Under the pieces are notes generated by a model. That model did no database searches, was not told the DNA's origin, and was given only the letters and a program-made list of their open reading frames with translations. Made by a program: the position numbers and the translations under genes. From Bacteroidales bacterium (GTDB lineage Bacteria; Bacteroidota; Bacteroidia; Bacteroidales; F082), in assembly GCA_024400425.1 (NCBI GenBank), contig JAKSMV010000006.1:1-64000 (forward strand): a stretch of 64,000 nucleotides of DNA, written 5' to 3'. Of this stretch, positions 1 through 8,151 are shown one piece after another (position 1 is the first letter of the stretch; each line of letters opens with the position of its first letter).

Positions 1-747
1 GATGTAGAAGATGTTGAATCCGAAGCCATGCTTGAGGTTGTTCCAAAGAATGCCTCCAAGATCACCTTGGGCCTTCGCGAAACGGAATTGGCTCTTGCCT
101 TTCAGATAAAACGGAAGCTGTATGGCGATATTGATGAATCCGGAAGCCACAGTAGCCCACGCAGCACCCTTGATACCCCAATGGAAGAAGCCAATAAAGA
201 CAATATCAAGGATGACATTAGCGACACAGCCTGCCGCTACAGCCCGAGTGGTGAGTTGGGGGTTGCCCTCTTGGGTCATGAAATCGTTAAGTGTGCAATT
301 GAACGGAACCACAAGAAAATATACAAGAATGACTTGCAAGTAATCCTTCACGTAAGCAGCGCATTCATCATTATGGGAGATAGACGAGGAAATGCTATCG
401 ATTCTTAAGAGTATTCCTATTATTACTGCAACCGCAGCAATAACAGCCGACGACAGCGCAACAGTAAAGATACGATTGGCCTTTAAGTGGTCTCCCTTGG
501 TCAGTTGGCCAGCAGCCAACATGCTTCCACCACGACAACAAATCATGCATAGCACACTGACAGCATTGACAATAGGCAAAGTCACACTGACAGCAATGAA
601 AGCATCTGCACCTAATATATGACTTGAGACAAGCCCATCAACGAGCGTAGCGATAAGAGGCGCCATGGCCGTGAGCGTGGTACTAATCACGGTCATCCTA
701 AAGGCTTTGTCAATCAAATCGCTTTTTCTATATTTACTTAATTTCAT
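1..747 (-). CDS. MATE family efflux transporter, N-terminal part (runs off window)
   Basis: Reading the minus strand from the ATG at 747 gives an uninterrupted 249-codon frame that leaves the window at base 1. The product starts MKLSKYRKSDLIDKAFRM and is strongly hydrophobic with about six membrane spans. The stretches VDGLVSSHILGADAF and LNDFMTQEGNPQ resemble the first half of MATE transporters, which swap cations for drugs or metabolites across the inner membrane; MepA-like members look closest. Complete family members have about 450 residues and 12 spans, so roughly half the gene is missing at the window edge. The substrate cannot be read from the sequence. It is divergent from the CstA genes with 169 bp between them. 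I see no clear promoter box for it. Confidence 0.8.
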   Translation of the reverse strand, partial: MKLSKYRKSDLIDKAFRMTVISTTLTAMAPLIATLVDGLVSSHILGADAFIAVSVTLPIVNAVSVLCMICCRGGSMLAAGQLTKGDHLKANRIFTVALSSAVIAAVAVIIGILLRIDSISSSISHNDECAAYVKDYLQVILVYFLVVPFNCTLNDFMTQEGNPQLTTRAVAAGCVANVILDIVFIGFFHWGIKGAAWATVASGFINIAIQLPFYLKGKSQFRFAKAQGDLGGILWNNLKHGFGFNIFYI

Positions 748-890
748 GAGAATTGACGTTATTTATTCGCACACTGGAATCCTATGAAGATTTCTACAAT
801 CACCCTTTCCAATATCAGCGGCAAATATTGCAAAAAAAAAGGAACTAACCGCAGAAAAAGAAAACAATCATCTACTGTTTGTTTTTTGGT

Positions 891-898
891 TATTTTTG
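891..898 (+). promoter_or_regulatory. -7 promoter box of the first CstA gene
   Basis: TATTTTTG matches the Bacteroidetes -7 consensus TAnnTTTG and lies 18 bp before the start codon at 917. No convincing -33 TTTG is seen. Confidence 0.55.
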
Positions 899-916
899 CT
901 GCAATAAAATCATCGC

Positions 917-2398
917 ATGTACACATTCATCATCGCTTTAGTAGTCCTCGTTTTGGGTTACCTTATTTATGGAAGGTTTATCGCACGTTTGGTTGACATT
1001 GACCCTTTGAATCCTACACCCGCCATGACCAAAGCCGACGGCATCGACTTCGTTCCTATGCCGACTTGGAAAGTCTTTATGATTCAGTTCCTTAACATCG
1101 CCGGGCTAGGTCCCATCTTCGGAGCCATCATGGGTGCACAATTCGGAACGGCATCGTATCTTTGGATTGTGTTTGGAACCATTTTCGGAGGTGCCGTCCA
1201 CGACTTCATTTCGGGCATCATGTCGTTGCGCAACGATGGCGAAAGTCTGCCTCAACTCATTGGCCGCTACCTTGGCGAGAACGTCAAGAAGGTGATGATT
1301 GTGTTTGTGTTGCTTTTCCTGACGCTTGCAGGTGCGGTCTTCGTCTCGCAACCCGCCAACATCATTGTCGGTTCGCTGAATACCCCAGAAGCAGCCATCG
1401 AAAACTCATCAGTTCCATTCTACATGAACGTCTATTTTTGGGTGGCCATCATATTCTGCTATTATCTTATTGCAACACTCTTCCCCATCGACAAAATCAT
1501 CGGAAAGATTTACCCGATTTTCGCCATCTGCCTGTTTCTCATGGCCATCGTGATACTGGTGGCATTGTTTGTGAAATGGCCTACACTTCCTGAAATGTGG
1601 GAGAGTTTTGGCACGAAATACGACCCATCGCCCATCTTCCCGATGATGTTCGTGTCGATTGCGTGCGGCGCCGTCAGCGGTTCACACGCCACACAGTCGC
1701 CAATGATGGCTCGCTGTCTGAAAAACGAGAAAGACGCCAAGTTGGTATTCTACGGAGCCATGGTCGCCGAAGGCATCGTAGCACTCATCTGGGCTGCCGC
1801 CGCAACAGCTTTCTACCAAGACAATGGGACTTCGTTCACACAAGGCGAGGTGGTCAATTTCATCTGCCACAATTGGTTAGGCCTCTTTGGCGGTATCCTT
1901 GCCATCCTCGGTGTTGTGTTTGCTCCTATCACGACAGGCGACACCGTATTGCGTGCAGCACGTCTTATTGTGGCCGACACTTTCCATATTGAACAGAAAA
2001 GCGTCAGGAACCGACTCCTTATCTGCATTCCAATCTTTGCAGCCTGCGCCGGCTTCCTCATCTTCAGCTTGAGCGACACCAAGAATTTCAGCATCGTCTG
2101 GCGCTATTTCACATGGAGCAACCAAGTGATGGCTGCATTCACTTTCTGGGCCATTACGGTCTATCTCACACAAAGGCGCAAAAACTACTTTGTATCCATC
2201 ATTCCGGCTATTTTTATGAGTTTCGTCACCATATCGTTCATCCTTGAAGCTCCAACCGGAGCCTACATTCCGGGCAAAGGCCTCACGCCTTGGATCGCCC
2301 AAACGATAGCCGCCGTGGCCACGATAGTCGTTACCATTTTGTTCTATCGTTGGAAAAAAGACAAGATGGATGGCACCTACCAAATCACAAACGAATAA
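917..2398 (+). CDS. cstA: CstA family carbon starvation / pyruvate-type carrier, copy 1
   Basis: This 493-residue polytopic inner membrane protein has the CstA signature near residues 35-110 (DGIDFVPMPTWK, FGAIMGAQFGTASYLW, GGAVHDFISG). Family members take up pyruvate or peptides when carbon is short. E. coli CstA has about 700 residues; this is the shorter form of about 490 residues. The chosen ATG directly follows a TATTTTTG box. A second CstA gene begins 59 bp downstream with its own promoter box, and the two proteins align along most of their length, so this looks like a tandem duplication that diverged. No regulatory site beyond the promoter is visible. The family is clear, the substrate is not. 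Confidence 0.9.
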   Translation: MYTFIIALVVLVLGYLIYGRFIARLVDIDPLNPTPAMTKADGIDFVPMPTWKVFMIQFLNIAGLGPIFGAIMGAQFGTASYLWIVFGTIFGGAVHDFISGIMSLRNDGESLPQLIGRYLGENVKKVMIVFVLLFLTLAGAVFVSQPANIIVGSLNTPEAAIENSSVPFYMNVYFWVAIIFCYYLIATLFPIDKIIGKIYPIFAICLFLMAIVILVALFVKWPTLPEMWESFGTKYDPSPIFPMMFVSIACGAVSGSHATQSPMMARCLKNEKDAKLVFYGAMVAEGIVALIWAAAATAFYQDNGTSFTQGEVVNFICHNWLGLFGGILAILGVVFAPITTGDTVLRAARLIVADTFHIEQKSVRNRLLICIPIFAACAGFLIFSLSDTKNFSIVWRYFTWSNQVMAAFTFWAITVYLTQRRKNYFVSIIPAIFMSFVTISFILEAPTGAYIPGKGLTPWIAQTIAAVATIVVTILFYRWKKDKMDGTYQITNE

Positions 2399-2428
2399 GT
2401 TTCAGACCGAAGCAAAGCAAAATAACCC

Positions 2429-2436
2429 TATTTTTG
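2429..2436 (+). promoter_or_regulatory. -7 promoter box of the second CstA gene
   Basis: TATTTTTG fits TAnnTTTG and lies 21 bp before the ATG at 2458. It shows that copy 2 can be transcribed separately and argues against longer readings of its frame that start inside copy 1. Confidence 0.55.
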
Positions 2437-2457
2437 CAGTTTCAAAACAAATATGCC

Positions 2458-3951
2458 ATGCTCACATTCGTCATCTCGATAGTTGTCCTCATATTAGGCT
2501 ACTTCATCTACGGAAAAATCGTTGAAAGAATATTTGGTGCCGACCCAAAACGCGCCACTCCCGCCACCACCATGGCCGATGGCATCGACTACGTGCCGAT
2601 GAAGCCTTGGCGCATCTACCTCATTCAGTTTCTGAACATTGCAGGTGTCGGGCCCATCATCGGAGCTATCATGGGTGCCCAATTCGGCACGGCCTCGTTC
2701 CTATGGATTGTGCTCGGCAGTATCTTTGCCGGTGCTGTGCACGACTACCTCTCAGGCATGACTTCGTTGCGCAACAAGGGATGCAGCCTACCAGAAATTC
2801 ACGGCGAATACTTAGGCAACGGCGTCAAGCAAGCCATGCGCGCTTTCACCATCATATTGATGATTCTGGTGGGTGTCGTCTTCGTCAACACGCCAGCCAC
2901 GCTGCTCAACCAGAACTTCACTCCAGGTTGGAGTCCTTACATTTGGATCAGCATCATCATAGCTTACTATTTGATTGCCACTTTACTTCCTATCGATAAG
3001 CTCATTGGCAAGATTTACCCCATCTTCGGTTTGCTGCTTTTAGGCATGGCCGTGGCCATCGTTGTGGCTTTCATCATCTACAAGCCAGCCATCCCCGAAA
3101 TGTGGAGTGGACTTCAAAACCGTCATCCCGATGCGCCCAACAACCCCATCTTCCCGATGATGTTCATCTCGATAGCTTGCGGAGCCATCTCAGGATTCCA
3201 CGCTACGCAATCGCCGTTGATGGCACGTTGCATGACCAACGAGATGCAAGGCCGTCCCATTTTCTACGGCGCCATGATTACCGAAGGCATCGTCGCTCTC
3301 ATTTGGGCTGCCGCTGCCGCTTATTTCTTTGGTCCTGAAAGCGAAGTGGATGTCACGGGAAAGAGCGGTGCCGCCATCGTTGGCATCATCGCCAACACTT
3401 GGTTCACGCCTGTCATTGCCACCATCACCATATTGGGTGTCATCAGTGCCGCCGTCACCTCGGGCGATACCGCCATGCGCTCGGCACGACTCATCATCGC
3501 CGACTTCTTGCATTACGACCAAAAGCCCATCAAAAACCGACTCATCATCGCCATTCCCATGTTTGCCATCACCATTGCCATATTAGTCTATAGCATTGCC
3601 GATGCGCATGGTTTTCAACTCATTTGGCGCTATTTTGCGTGGGCGAACCAACTGCTTGCCACGGTCACTTTGTGGACCATTGCCGTTTGTTTTGTCATCA
3701 AGAAAGGCGGGCACTGGTATCTCATCTCGCTGATTCCTGCCCTATTCATGACCATGGTAACCGGTTGTTTCCTCTTCGTGGCCAAAGGTGCCGACGGAGG
3801 CTTAGGCGACTGGATACCACGTTATTTGGGCTATATCATCGGAGCCGCCATCACCATTGCGAATTTGATTCTTTTCATAGTATGGAAAAAGAAGTTCGAA
3901 CGTGGAGAGACGAAGTACGAAAAGGGAGAAGAATGGGGATTTGAAAAATGA
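2458..3951 (+). CDS. cstA: CstA family carbon starvation / pyruvate-type carrier, copy 2
   Basis: This 497-residue membrane protein is a paralogue of the gene just upstream, sharing blocks such as DGIDYVPMKPWR, IGAIMGAQFGTAS and FPMMFISIACGAISGFHATQ. The frame is open back to 2290, inside copy 1, but the ATG at 2458 is preferred: it starts with a normal hydrophobic N-terminus (MLTFVISIVVLILGY) and follows a TATTTTTG promoter box. The role is probably uptake of pyruvate or small peptides. Compared with copy 1 it has a longer loop after the central hydrophobic block (around VDVTGKSGAA). The stop codon is only 6 bp from the end of the convergent lipoprotein gene, and no terminator hairpin is visible there. 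Confidence 0.9.
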   Translation: MLTFVISIVVLILGYFIYGKIVERIFGADPKRATPATTMADGIDYVPMKPWRIYLIQFLNIAGVGPIIGAIMGAQFGTASFLWIVLGSIFAGAVHDYLSGMTSLRNKGCSLPEIHGEYLGNGVKQAMRAFTIILMILVGVVFVNTPATLLNQNFTPGWSPYIWISIIIAYYLIATLLPIDKLIGKIYPIFGLLLLGMAVAIVVAFIIYKPAIPEMWSGLQNRHPDAPNNPIFPMMFISIACGAISGFHATQSPLMARCMTNEMQGRPIFYGAMITEGIVALIWAAAAAYFFGPESEVDVTGKSGAAIVGIIANTWFTPVIATITILGVISAAVTSGDTAMRSARLIIADFLHYDQKPIKNRLIIAIPMFAITIAILVYSIADAHGFQLIWRYFAWANQLLATVTLWTIAVCFVIKKGGHWYLISLIPALFMTMVTGCFLFVAKGADGGLGDWIPRYLGYIIGAAITIANLILFIVWKKKFERGETKYEKGEEWGFEK

Positions 3952-3957
3952 TATGGT

Positions 3958-4797
3958 TTAGAACCTAAACTCGGCGCAAATCGGGTAATGGTCTGAGATG
4001 TACGGTTTCCCGTAATCGCCATTAAGGGTGCGGAAACCAGTAACTTCTGCATTCTTGTAGAAGATATAATCGATGATACGGGTGCCATCGTAATCATTCC
4101 CCCAAGCGTTGTAGGTTTCACTCCATTGTTCCTCAGGAAGAAATTCGCGGGCATCGCCCATTTCGGCTTTCAGCGGGTCGAAGATAGGCCAACTGACATC
4201 AGAATTGAAATCGCCCGAAAGAAACACGGGCACATCAGCGTCTCCAACGATTTCCTTTATCTTATCTACAATCAGCAAGATAGACTGCTCGCGAGCCACC
4301 TTCCCGACATGGTCGAGATGCGTATTGAAAGCATAGAAACGCTTTCCCGTTTCCTTATCCTGCAAGCAAGCCCAAGTGACGATGCGAGTACAAGCAGCAT
4401 CCCAGCCCAAGCCTGGCACATCGGGCATTTCGGAAAGCCAGAAATTGCCCGAATCAAGCAAGTCGTACAAGTCGTTGCGGTAAAGCAAAGCCGAAAATTC
4501 ACCCGCCTCCTTGCCATCGTCACGTCCTACGCCTACCCTGCTGAATTGGGGGAAATTTTCATCAATGAAATCGAGTTGCATCGACAAGGCTTCCTGCAAA
4601 CCAAGCACTGTAGGTTGCTCTGTCTCAATCATTTTCTTGGTAGCCGATTGGCGAAATTCCCAAGCATTGTCGCCATCATCGGCCGTGCCATAACGAATGT
4701 TATAAGAAATGTAACGCAATGTGGCATCTTTGCTTCCACATGCCGTCAGCAAGGAAGCGACCATCAGGGTCAGGAAAATTAAGGAAAGCTTTTTCAT
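3958..4797 (-). CDS. Endonuclease/exonuclease/phosphatase family lipoprotein
   Basis: The 279-residue protein starts with a lipoprotein signal peptide ending in LLTACGS (lipobox LTAC), so it should be exported and lipid-anchored. The mature part follows the endonuclease/exonuclease/phosphatase fold: YNIRYG at the start, LGLQEAL with the metal-binding Glu, FNTHLDH and LSGDFNSD in the middle, and SDHYPI with the catalytic Asp-His near the C-terminus. Such proteins cleave phosphodiester bonds in nucleic acids, sugar phosphates or lipids; the substrate cannot be told. The frame is open upstream to 4959, but the start at 4797 gives the signal peptide and lies 21 bp after a TATTTTTG box. It is divergent from the 18-residue repeat protein gene. 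Confidence 0.85.
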   Translation of the reverse strand: MKKLSLIFLTLMVASLLTACGSKDATLRYISYNIRYGTADDGDNAWEFRQSATKKMIETEQPTVLGLQEALSMQLDFIDENFPQFSRVGVGRDDGKEAGEFSALLYRNDLYDLLDSGNFWLSEMPDVPGLGWDAACTRIVTWACLQDKETGKRFYAFNTHLDHVGKVAREQSILLIVDKIKEIVGDADVPVFLSGDFNSDVSWPIFDPLKAEMGDAREFLPEEQWSETYNAWGNDYDGTRIIDYIFYKNAEVTGFRTLNGDYGKPYISDHYPICAEFRF

Positions 4798-4818
4798 TTT
4801 TTTCGAGATTATTGCGGG

Positions 4819-4826
4819 CAAAAATA
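4819..4826 (-). promoter_or_regulatory. -7 promoter box of the phosphatase-family lipoprotein
   Basis: On the minus strand this reads TATTTTTG (TAnnTTTG), 21 bp before the start at 4797. It is part of a compact divergent promoter region with the box at 4849. Confidence 0.55.
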
Positions 4827-4848
4827 GTGTTTTCCTAACGCTTTTCAT

Positions 4849-4856
4849 TACTTTTG
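4849..4856 (+). promoter_or_regulatory. -7 promoter box of the exported repeat protein
   Basis: TACTTTTG fits TAnnTTTG and lies 20 bp before the ATG at 4877. Confidence 0.5.
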
Positions 4857-4876
4857 CTGCATAAAAATCCATTCCT

Positions 4877-5299
4877 ATGAAAAAACTACTTCTAATCATC
4901 CTCGTTTCATTAGTTTTCGGTTCCGAAATCACAGCCCAAAGCATCAAGCAGAAGGACAAATGGGGAACTTCAATCTATTTTGTTGAAGGACAAACCATTA
5001 GACAGAAGGACAAATGGGGTCAACAACTCTTTTTCTTGGACGGACAGACCATCAAAACCAAGGACAAATGGGGTGCTGCACTCTATTATCTCGACGGCAA
5101 CGTAATAAAGCAAAAAGACAAATGGGGCACGCCGCTCATCTATTTCGACGGCAACACCATACGCCAAAAAGACAAGTGGGGACAAGCACTTTATTTTTTG
5201 GACGGCAACGTATTGAAAATCAAAGATAAATGGGGAACTCCGATTTATTATTTCGAGTGCATTCCAGAAAAATGGATTATTGCTTCCATCATCTTGTAA
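4877..5299 (+). CDS. Exported protein made of six 18-residue KDKWG repeats, function unknown
   Basis: A signal peptide (MKKLLLIILVSLVFG, cut near ITAQ) is followed by six near-identical 18-residue units of the pattern IxQKDKWGxxLYFLDGNx and a short tail, FECIPEKWIIASIIL. The KDKWG motifs recur exactly every 54 bp (Lys codons at 4952, 5006, 5060, 5114, 5168 and 5222). Each unit alternates a basic, aromatic turn with a short hydrophobic strand, which would suit a small beta-repeat structure in the periplasm or on the surface. I recognise no enzyme motif and no secretion tail. It has its own promoter box, and a new promoter for the C10 peptidase follows only a few bases after it ends. Copy number could change by slippage. 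Confidence 0.75.
   Translation: MKKLLLIILVSLVFGSEITAQSIKQKDKWGTSIYFVEGQTIRQKDKWGQQLFFLDGQTIKTKDKWGAALYYLDGNVIKQKDKWGTPLIYFDGNTIRQKDKWGQALYFLDGNVLKIKDKWGTPIYYFECIPEKWIIASIIL
4940..5263 (+). repeat. Six tandem 54-bp coding repeats
   Basis: The period is exactly 54 bp, marked by the codons for KDKWG. The units differ by several bases each, so this is an old or selected expansion rather than a fresh duplication. Confidence 0.85.
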
Positions 5300-5306
5300 A
5301 ATCACC

Positions 5307-5314
5307 TATCTTTG
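5307..5314 (+). promoter_or_regulatory. -7 promoter box of the C10 peptidase
   Basis: TATCTTTG fits TAnnTTTG, 50 bp before the ATG at 5365. Confidence 0.5.
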
Positions 5315-5364
5315 TCGTTTCAAACTTTTATTCGATTTTATTAAATCAACAAATAGCTATCGCA

Positions 5365-8127
5365 ATGAATAAGCACTTACTAACAGTCATTCTCCTTCTA
5401 AATGCTGTTGCGCTCGTCGCAAATCCTATCAATCCCGAAAAGGCAAAATCCATCGGGCAGAAATTCGTCCAGGCCAACTTCAAGACCCCACATCAAGCCG
5501 ACTTGCAGTTGGTTTATACTGGCAGTTCGGTTCGTGGCGAAACCTGTTTCTATGTTTTCAACCAAGATCAAAACGGTTTCGTCATCGTCTCGGCCGACGA
5601 CCGTTTCCGTCCCATCGTAGGTTATTCTGACGAAGGTCCCTTCGCAACCGAAAACATGTCGCCCGAACTGGCTTTCTATCTCGACAAAATCATCGAGGCC
5701 CGCACAAGCCGCAACGCCGTCATGATTGATGGCACAGCGCAAGAGTGGCAGTCGATTGCTGCGACCGGCAAGATGAAGCCCCGCAACACGGACAAGGAAG
5801 CCGAATATCTCGTGCAAACCCAGTGGAACCAAGATTCGCCCTATAACCTTTACGCTCCTGAAGCCAGCGGAGGTCCTGGAGGCCGCTGCTATGCCGGATG
5901 CGTGGCCACCGCCATGTCGCAAGTGATGAAATATTGGGACCACCCACTGCAAGGCACAGGAAGCCACTCCTACTATTCGTGGGGCGGCTACGGCGGTCAC
6001 CTCTCTGCCGACTTTGGTGCCACCACCTACGATTGGGACAACATGCCCAACAAAATCAACAGCGGATCGCCACAAGAACAAATCGAAGCTATCGCCACAC
6101 TGATGTACCATTGCGCCATTTCCGTCGATATGGGCTTCTCACCATCGGGCAGCGGTGCCAACAGTTGGGACGTTCCAAGTGCCATCCGCCGCTATTTCTC
6201 CTACACAAATCACGCCAGCTTGGAAAGCCGCGACGAATACTCGCTGAAAGACTGGCAAGACCTACTGAAGGCCTCCATCGACTTAGGCTGGCCTTTGTAT
6301 TATTCAGGCTATAGCGAAGATGGCGGGCACGCTTTCGTGTGCGACGGCTACGACGAAAACGACCTCTTCCACTACAACTGGGGTTGGGGCGGCTCAAGCG
6401 ATGGCTGGTTCGTCGTCGATGAAATCGACTTCGCAGGCTGGGCCGAAGCAATCATCAACTATGTCCCTGCTGACGTTTACGACTACATGCCAAAACCCAT
6501 CGAAGACCTTGCTGTCGAATCGCTGGGCGACGACCAATTCTCAGCCACAATGACTTGGAAAAACCCAACGCAAGATATTCACGGTGCCAGCCTCAGCTCC
6601 ATCGACCAAATCGTCATCCTCCGCGATGGTCAAATCATTCACACCGAAGACAACCCTGCACCAGGTGCTACCATGACCTTCACCGACCATTACATGCCCA
6701 CAGCCGTGAGATACGGAGTGTACGCCATCGTCCACTCAGCCAAAAGCCTCATCGTGAAGTCAGACATGGTCGTCCTTGGACCTTCCTGCCCTTGGTACCT
6801 CGTTTACAACGGCAGCGATTTCAAGGATTTCAGCATCTCGCTCATCAACTCAGCCGGAACAGAAATCAAGCAACTCGCTCCAACCGAATCCGGTGAAAGA
6901 ATCTATTTCGACATGCCTCTCGGACATGCCTCCTTCTCATGGAATCCTGGAAGCGAATATACCGACGATTTCGGCTTCGCCATCTACGACCAGAACGACA
7001 ACGAGAAGATTGCCTATCAGGGCAGTTCAAGAAACCTTCCTAAAGGAAAGTTCTTCGAAGCCTACAACGACTGCGACGGTGCCGGATACCACGAAGCACC
7101 CGAAAACCTGAGAGCCAACAAGAGTGGCAACAATGCCGTCCTGCATTGGGAGGCTATCAGCGTCACTCCTCTCACCTACTGCATCTACCGCGATGGAGAA
7201 CTCTATGCAAACACCTCGGATACTGCCTACACTGACGAAAACGCATACCAAGCATTCCACAGCTATCACGTCACAGCATTGACCAGCGAAGGCGAATCAG
7301 GTCCATCCAACGAATGCAACATCCAACCACAAAGCACTTGCGATGCTCCAACCAACCTGAGATATGAATTTGTCAATGCCACCAAGGTAAAGTTGTCGTG
7401 GGACGCTCCCCAAGCCGAAGGCCTAACAGGATACATGGTCTATCGTCGCGCCAAAGGCGAAGAATTCAAACGCGTCAAGTTGCTCTCAAGCAACAGCTAT
7501 ACCGACAACAACAGCCTCGGTTGCGGATTGTATGACTATGCCGTGTGTGCTTATTATGCAGCCAACGAATGCACATCAAGCTACGCTACTTCTCAAGAAA
7601 ACCCCGAATTGAACTACGTGACCGTCAACAAGGGCTTCGTCCCATTCAATCTGCGCTACCAAATCGAAGGCCAAAACGTCAGACTCTATTGGAACCAAGG
7701 CTCAATGGGCGACAGCTACAAGATTTACCGCGATGGTTCACAGCTAGCCGAAGACATCACTGAAGGCTATTATCTTGACGAAAGCGCCGACACCCAACAA
7801 ATCTACTGCTACAAAGTAGTTTGCGTTTCGCAATACATGGAATCGCCATCCAACGAAGTCTGCATCAGATGGAGCTGGGATGCCCAAGAAAACACCATCA
7901 ACAATGGCATCAGCATCTATCCAAGCCCAACCCAAAGCCAGATAATCGTCGAAGCTACCGAACTCACTCAAGTGGTCATCTACAACATGATGGGACAAGA
8001 AGTGATGCGCAAGAACACCAATGGCGACAGCCTTAGCATGGACCTTTCATCGCTGCCACAAGGCACCTATCTGCTGAAGGCTGTCACGAAAGATTCTACC
8101 GAAACACAAAAGATCATCAAACTCTAA
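5365..8127 (+). CDS. C10 family (streptopain-like) cysteine peptidase with type IX secretion tail
   Basis: This 920-residue secreted protease has a signal peptide, then a propeptide of about 140 residues, then a C10 catalytic domain (about 150-350). The nucleophile is C179 in GCVATAMSQVM, and the catalytic His is H322 in GGHAFVCDGY, followed by HYNWGWGG. Fibronectin type III-like segments fill about 400-840 (two carry LSWDAP- and YCIYRDGE-type strands). The last 75 residues, from ISIYPSP through YNMMGQEV to KIIKL, form a type A sorting domain of the type IX secretion system, so the enzyme should cross the outer membrane and be surface-bound or released. Relatives are streptopain and interpain. 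The frame opens earlier, but the start at 5365 gives the signal peptide. The C1B peptidase follows 24 bp later and is probably co-transcribed. Confidence 0.92.
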   Translation: MNKHLLTVILLLNAVALVANPINPEKAKSIGQKFVQANFKTPHQADLQLVYTGSSVRGETCFYVFNQDQNGFVIVSADDRFRPIVGYSDEGPFATENMSPELAFYLDKIIEARTSRNAVMIDGTAQEWQSIAATGKMKPRNTDKEAEYLVQTQWNQDSPYNLYAPEASGGPGGRCYAGCVATAMSQVMKYWDHPLQGTGSHSYYSWGGYGGHLSADFGATTYDWDNMPNKINSGSPQEQIEAIATLMYHCAISVDMGFSPSGSGANSWDVPSAIRRYFSYTNHASLESRDEYSLKDWQDLLKASIDLGWPLYYSGYSEDGGHAFVCDGYDENDLFHYNWGWGGSSDGWFVVDEIDFAGWAEAIINYVPADVYDYMPKPIEDLAVESLGDDQFSATMTWKNPTQDIHGASLSSIDQIVILRDGQIIHTEDNPAPGATMTFTDHYMPTAVRYGVYAIVHSAKSLIVKSDMVVLGPSCPWYLVYNGSDFKDFSISLINSAGTEIKQLAPTESGERIYFDMPLGHASFSWNPGSEYTDDFGFAIYDQNDNEKIAYQGSSRNLPKGKFFEAYNDCDGAGYHEAPENLRANKSGNNAVLHWEAISVTPLTYCIYRDGELYANTSDTAYTDENAYQAFHSYHVTALTSEGESGPSNECNIQPQSTCDAPTNLRYEFVNATKVKLSWDAPQAEGLTGYMVYRRAKGEEFKRVKLLSSNSYTDNNSLGCGLYDYAVCAYYAANECTSSYATSQENPELNYVTVNKGFVPFNLRYQIEGQNVRLYWNQGSMGDSYKIYRDGSQLAEDITEGYYLDESADTQQIYCYKVVCVSQYMESPSNEVCIRWSWDAQENTINNGISIYPSPTQSQIIVEATELTQVVIYNMMGQEVMRKNTNGDSLSMDLSSLPQGTYLLKAVTKDSTETQKIIKL

Positions 8128-8151
8128 CGACAAATCAAACAACAATACGAC

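Noticed and set aside
28..408. Plus-strand open frame at the left edge
   Set aside because: The minus strand encodes a continuous MATE transporter sequence over the same bases.
784..996. Small open frame before the first CstA gene
   Set aside because: It runs through the promoter box and into the CstA gene in another frame; composition is that of intergenic DNA.
2290..2457. N-terminal extension of the second CstA gene
   Set aside because: It overlaps the end of the first CstA gene and lies before the promoter box at 2429; residues are not CstA-like.
4126..4782. 218-codon open frame on the plus strand
   Set aside because: Antisense to the endonuclease/exonuclease/phosphatase lipoprotein, which has clear motifs and a signal peptide.
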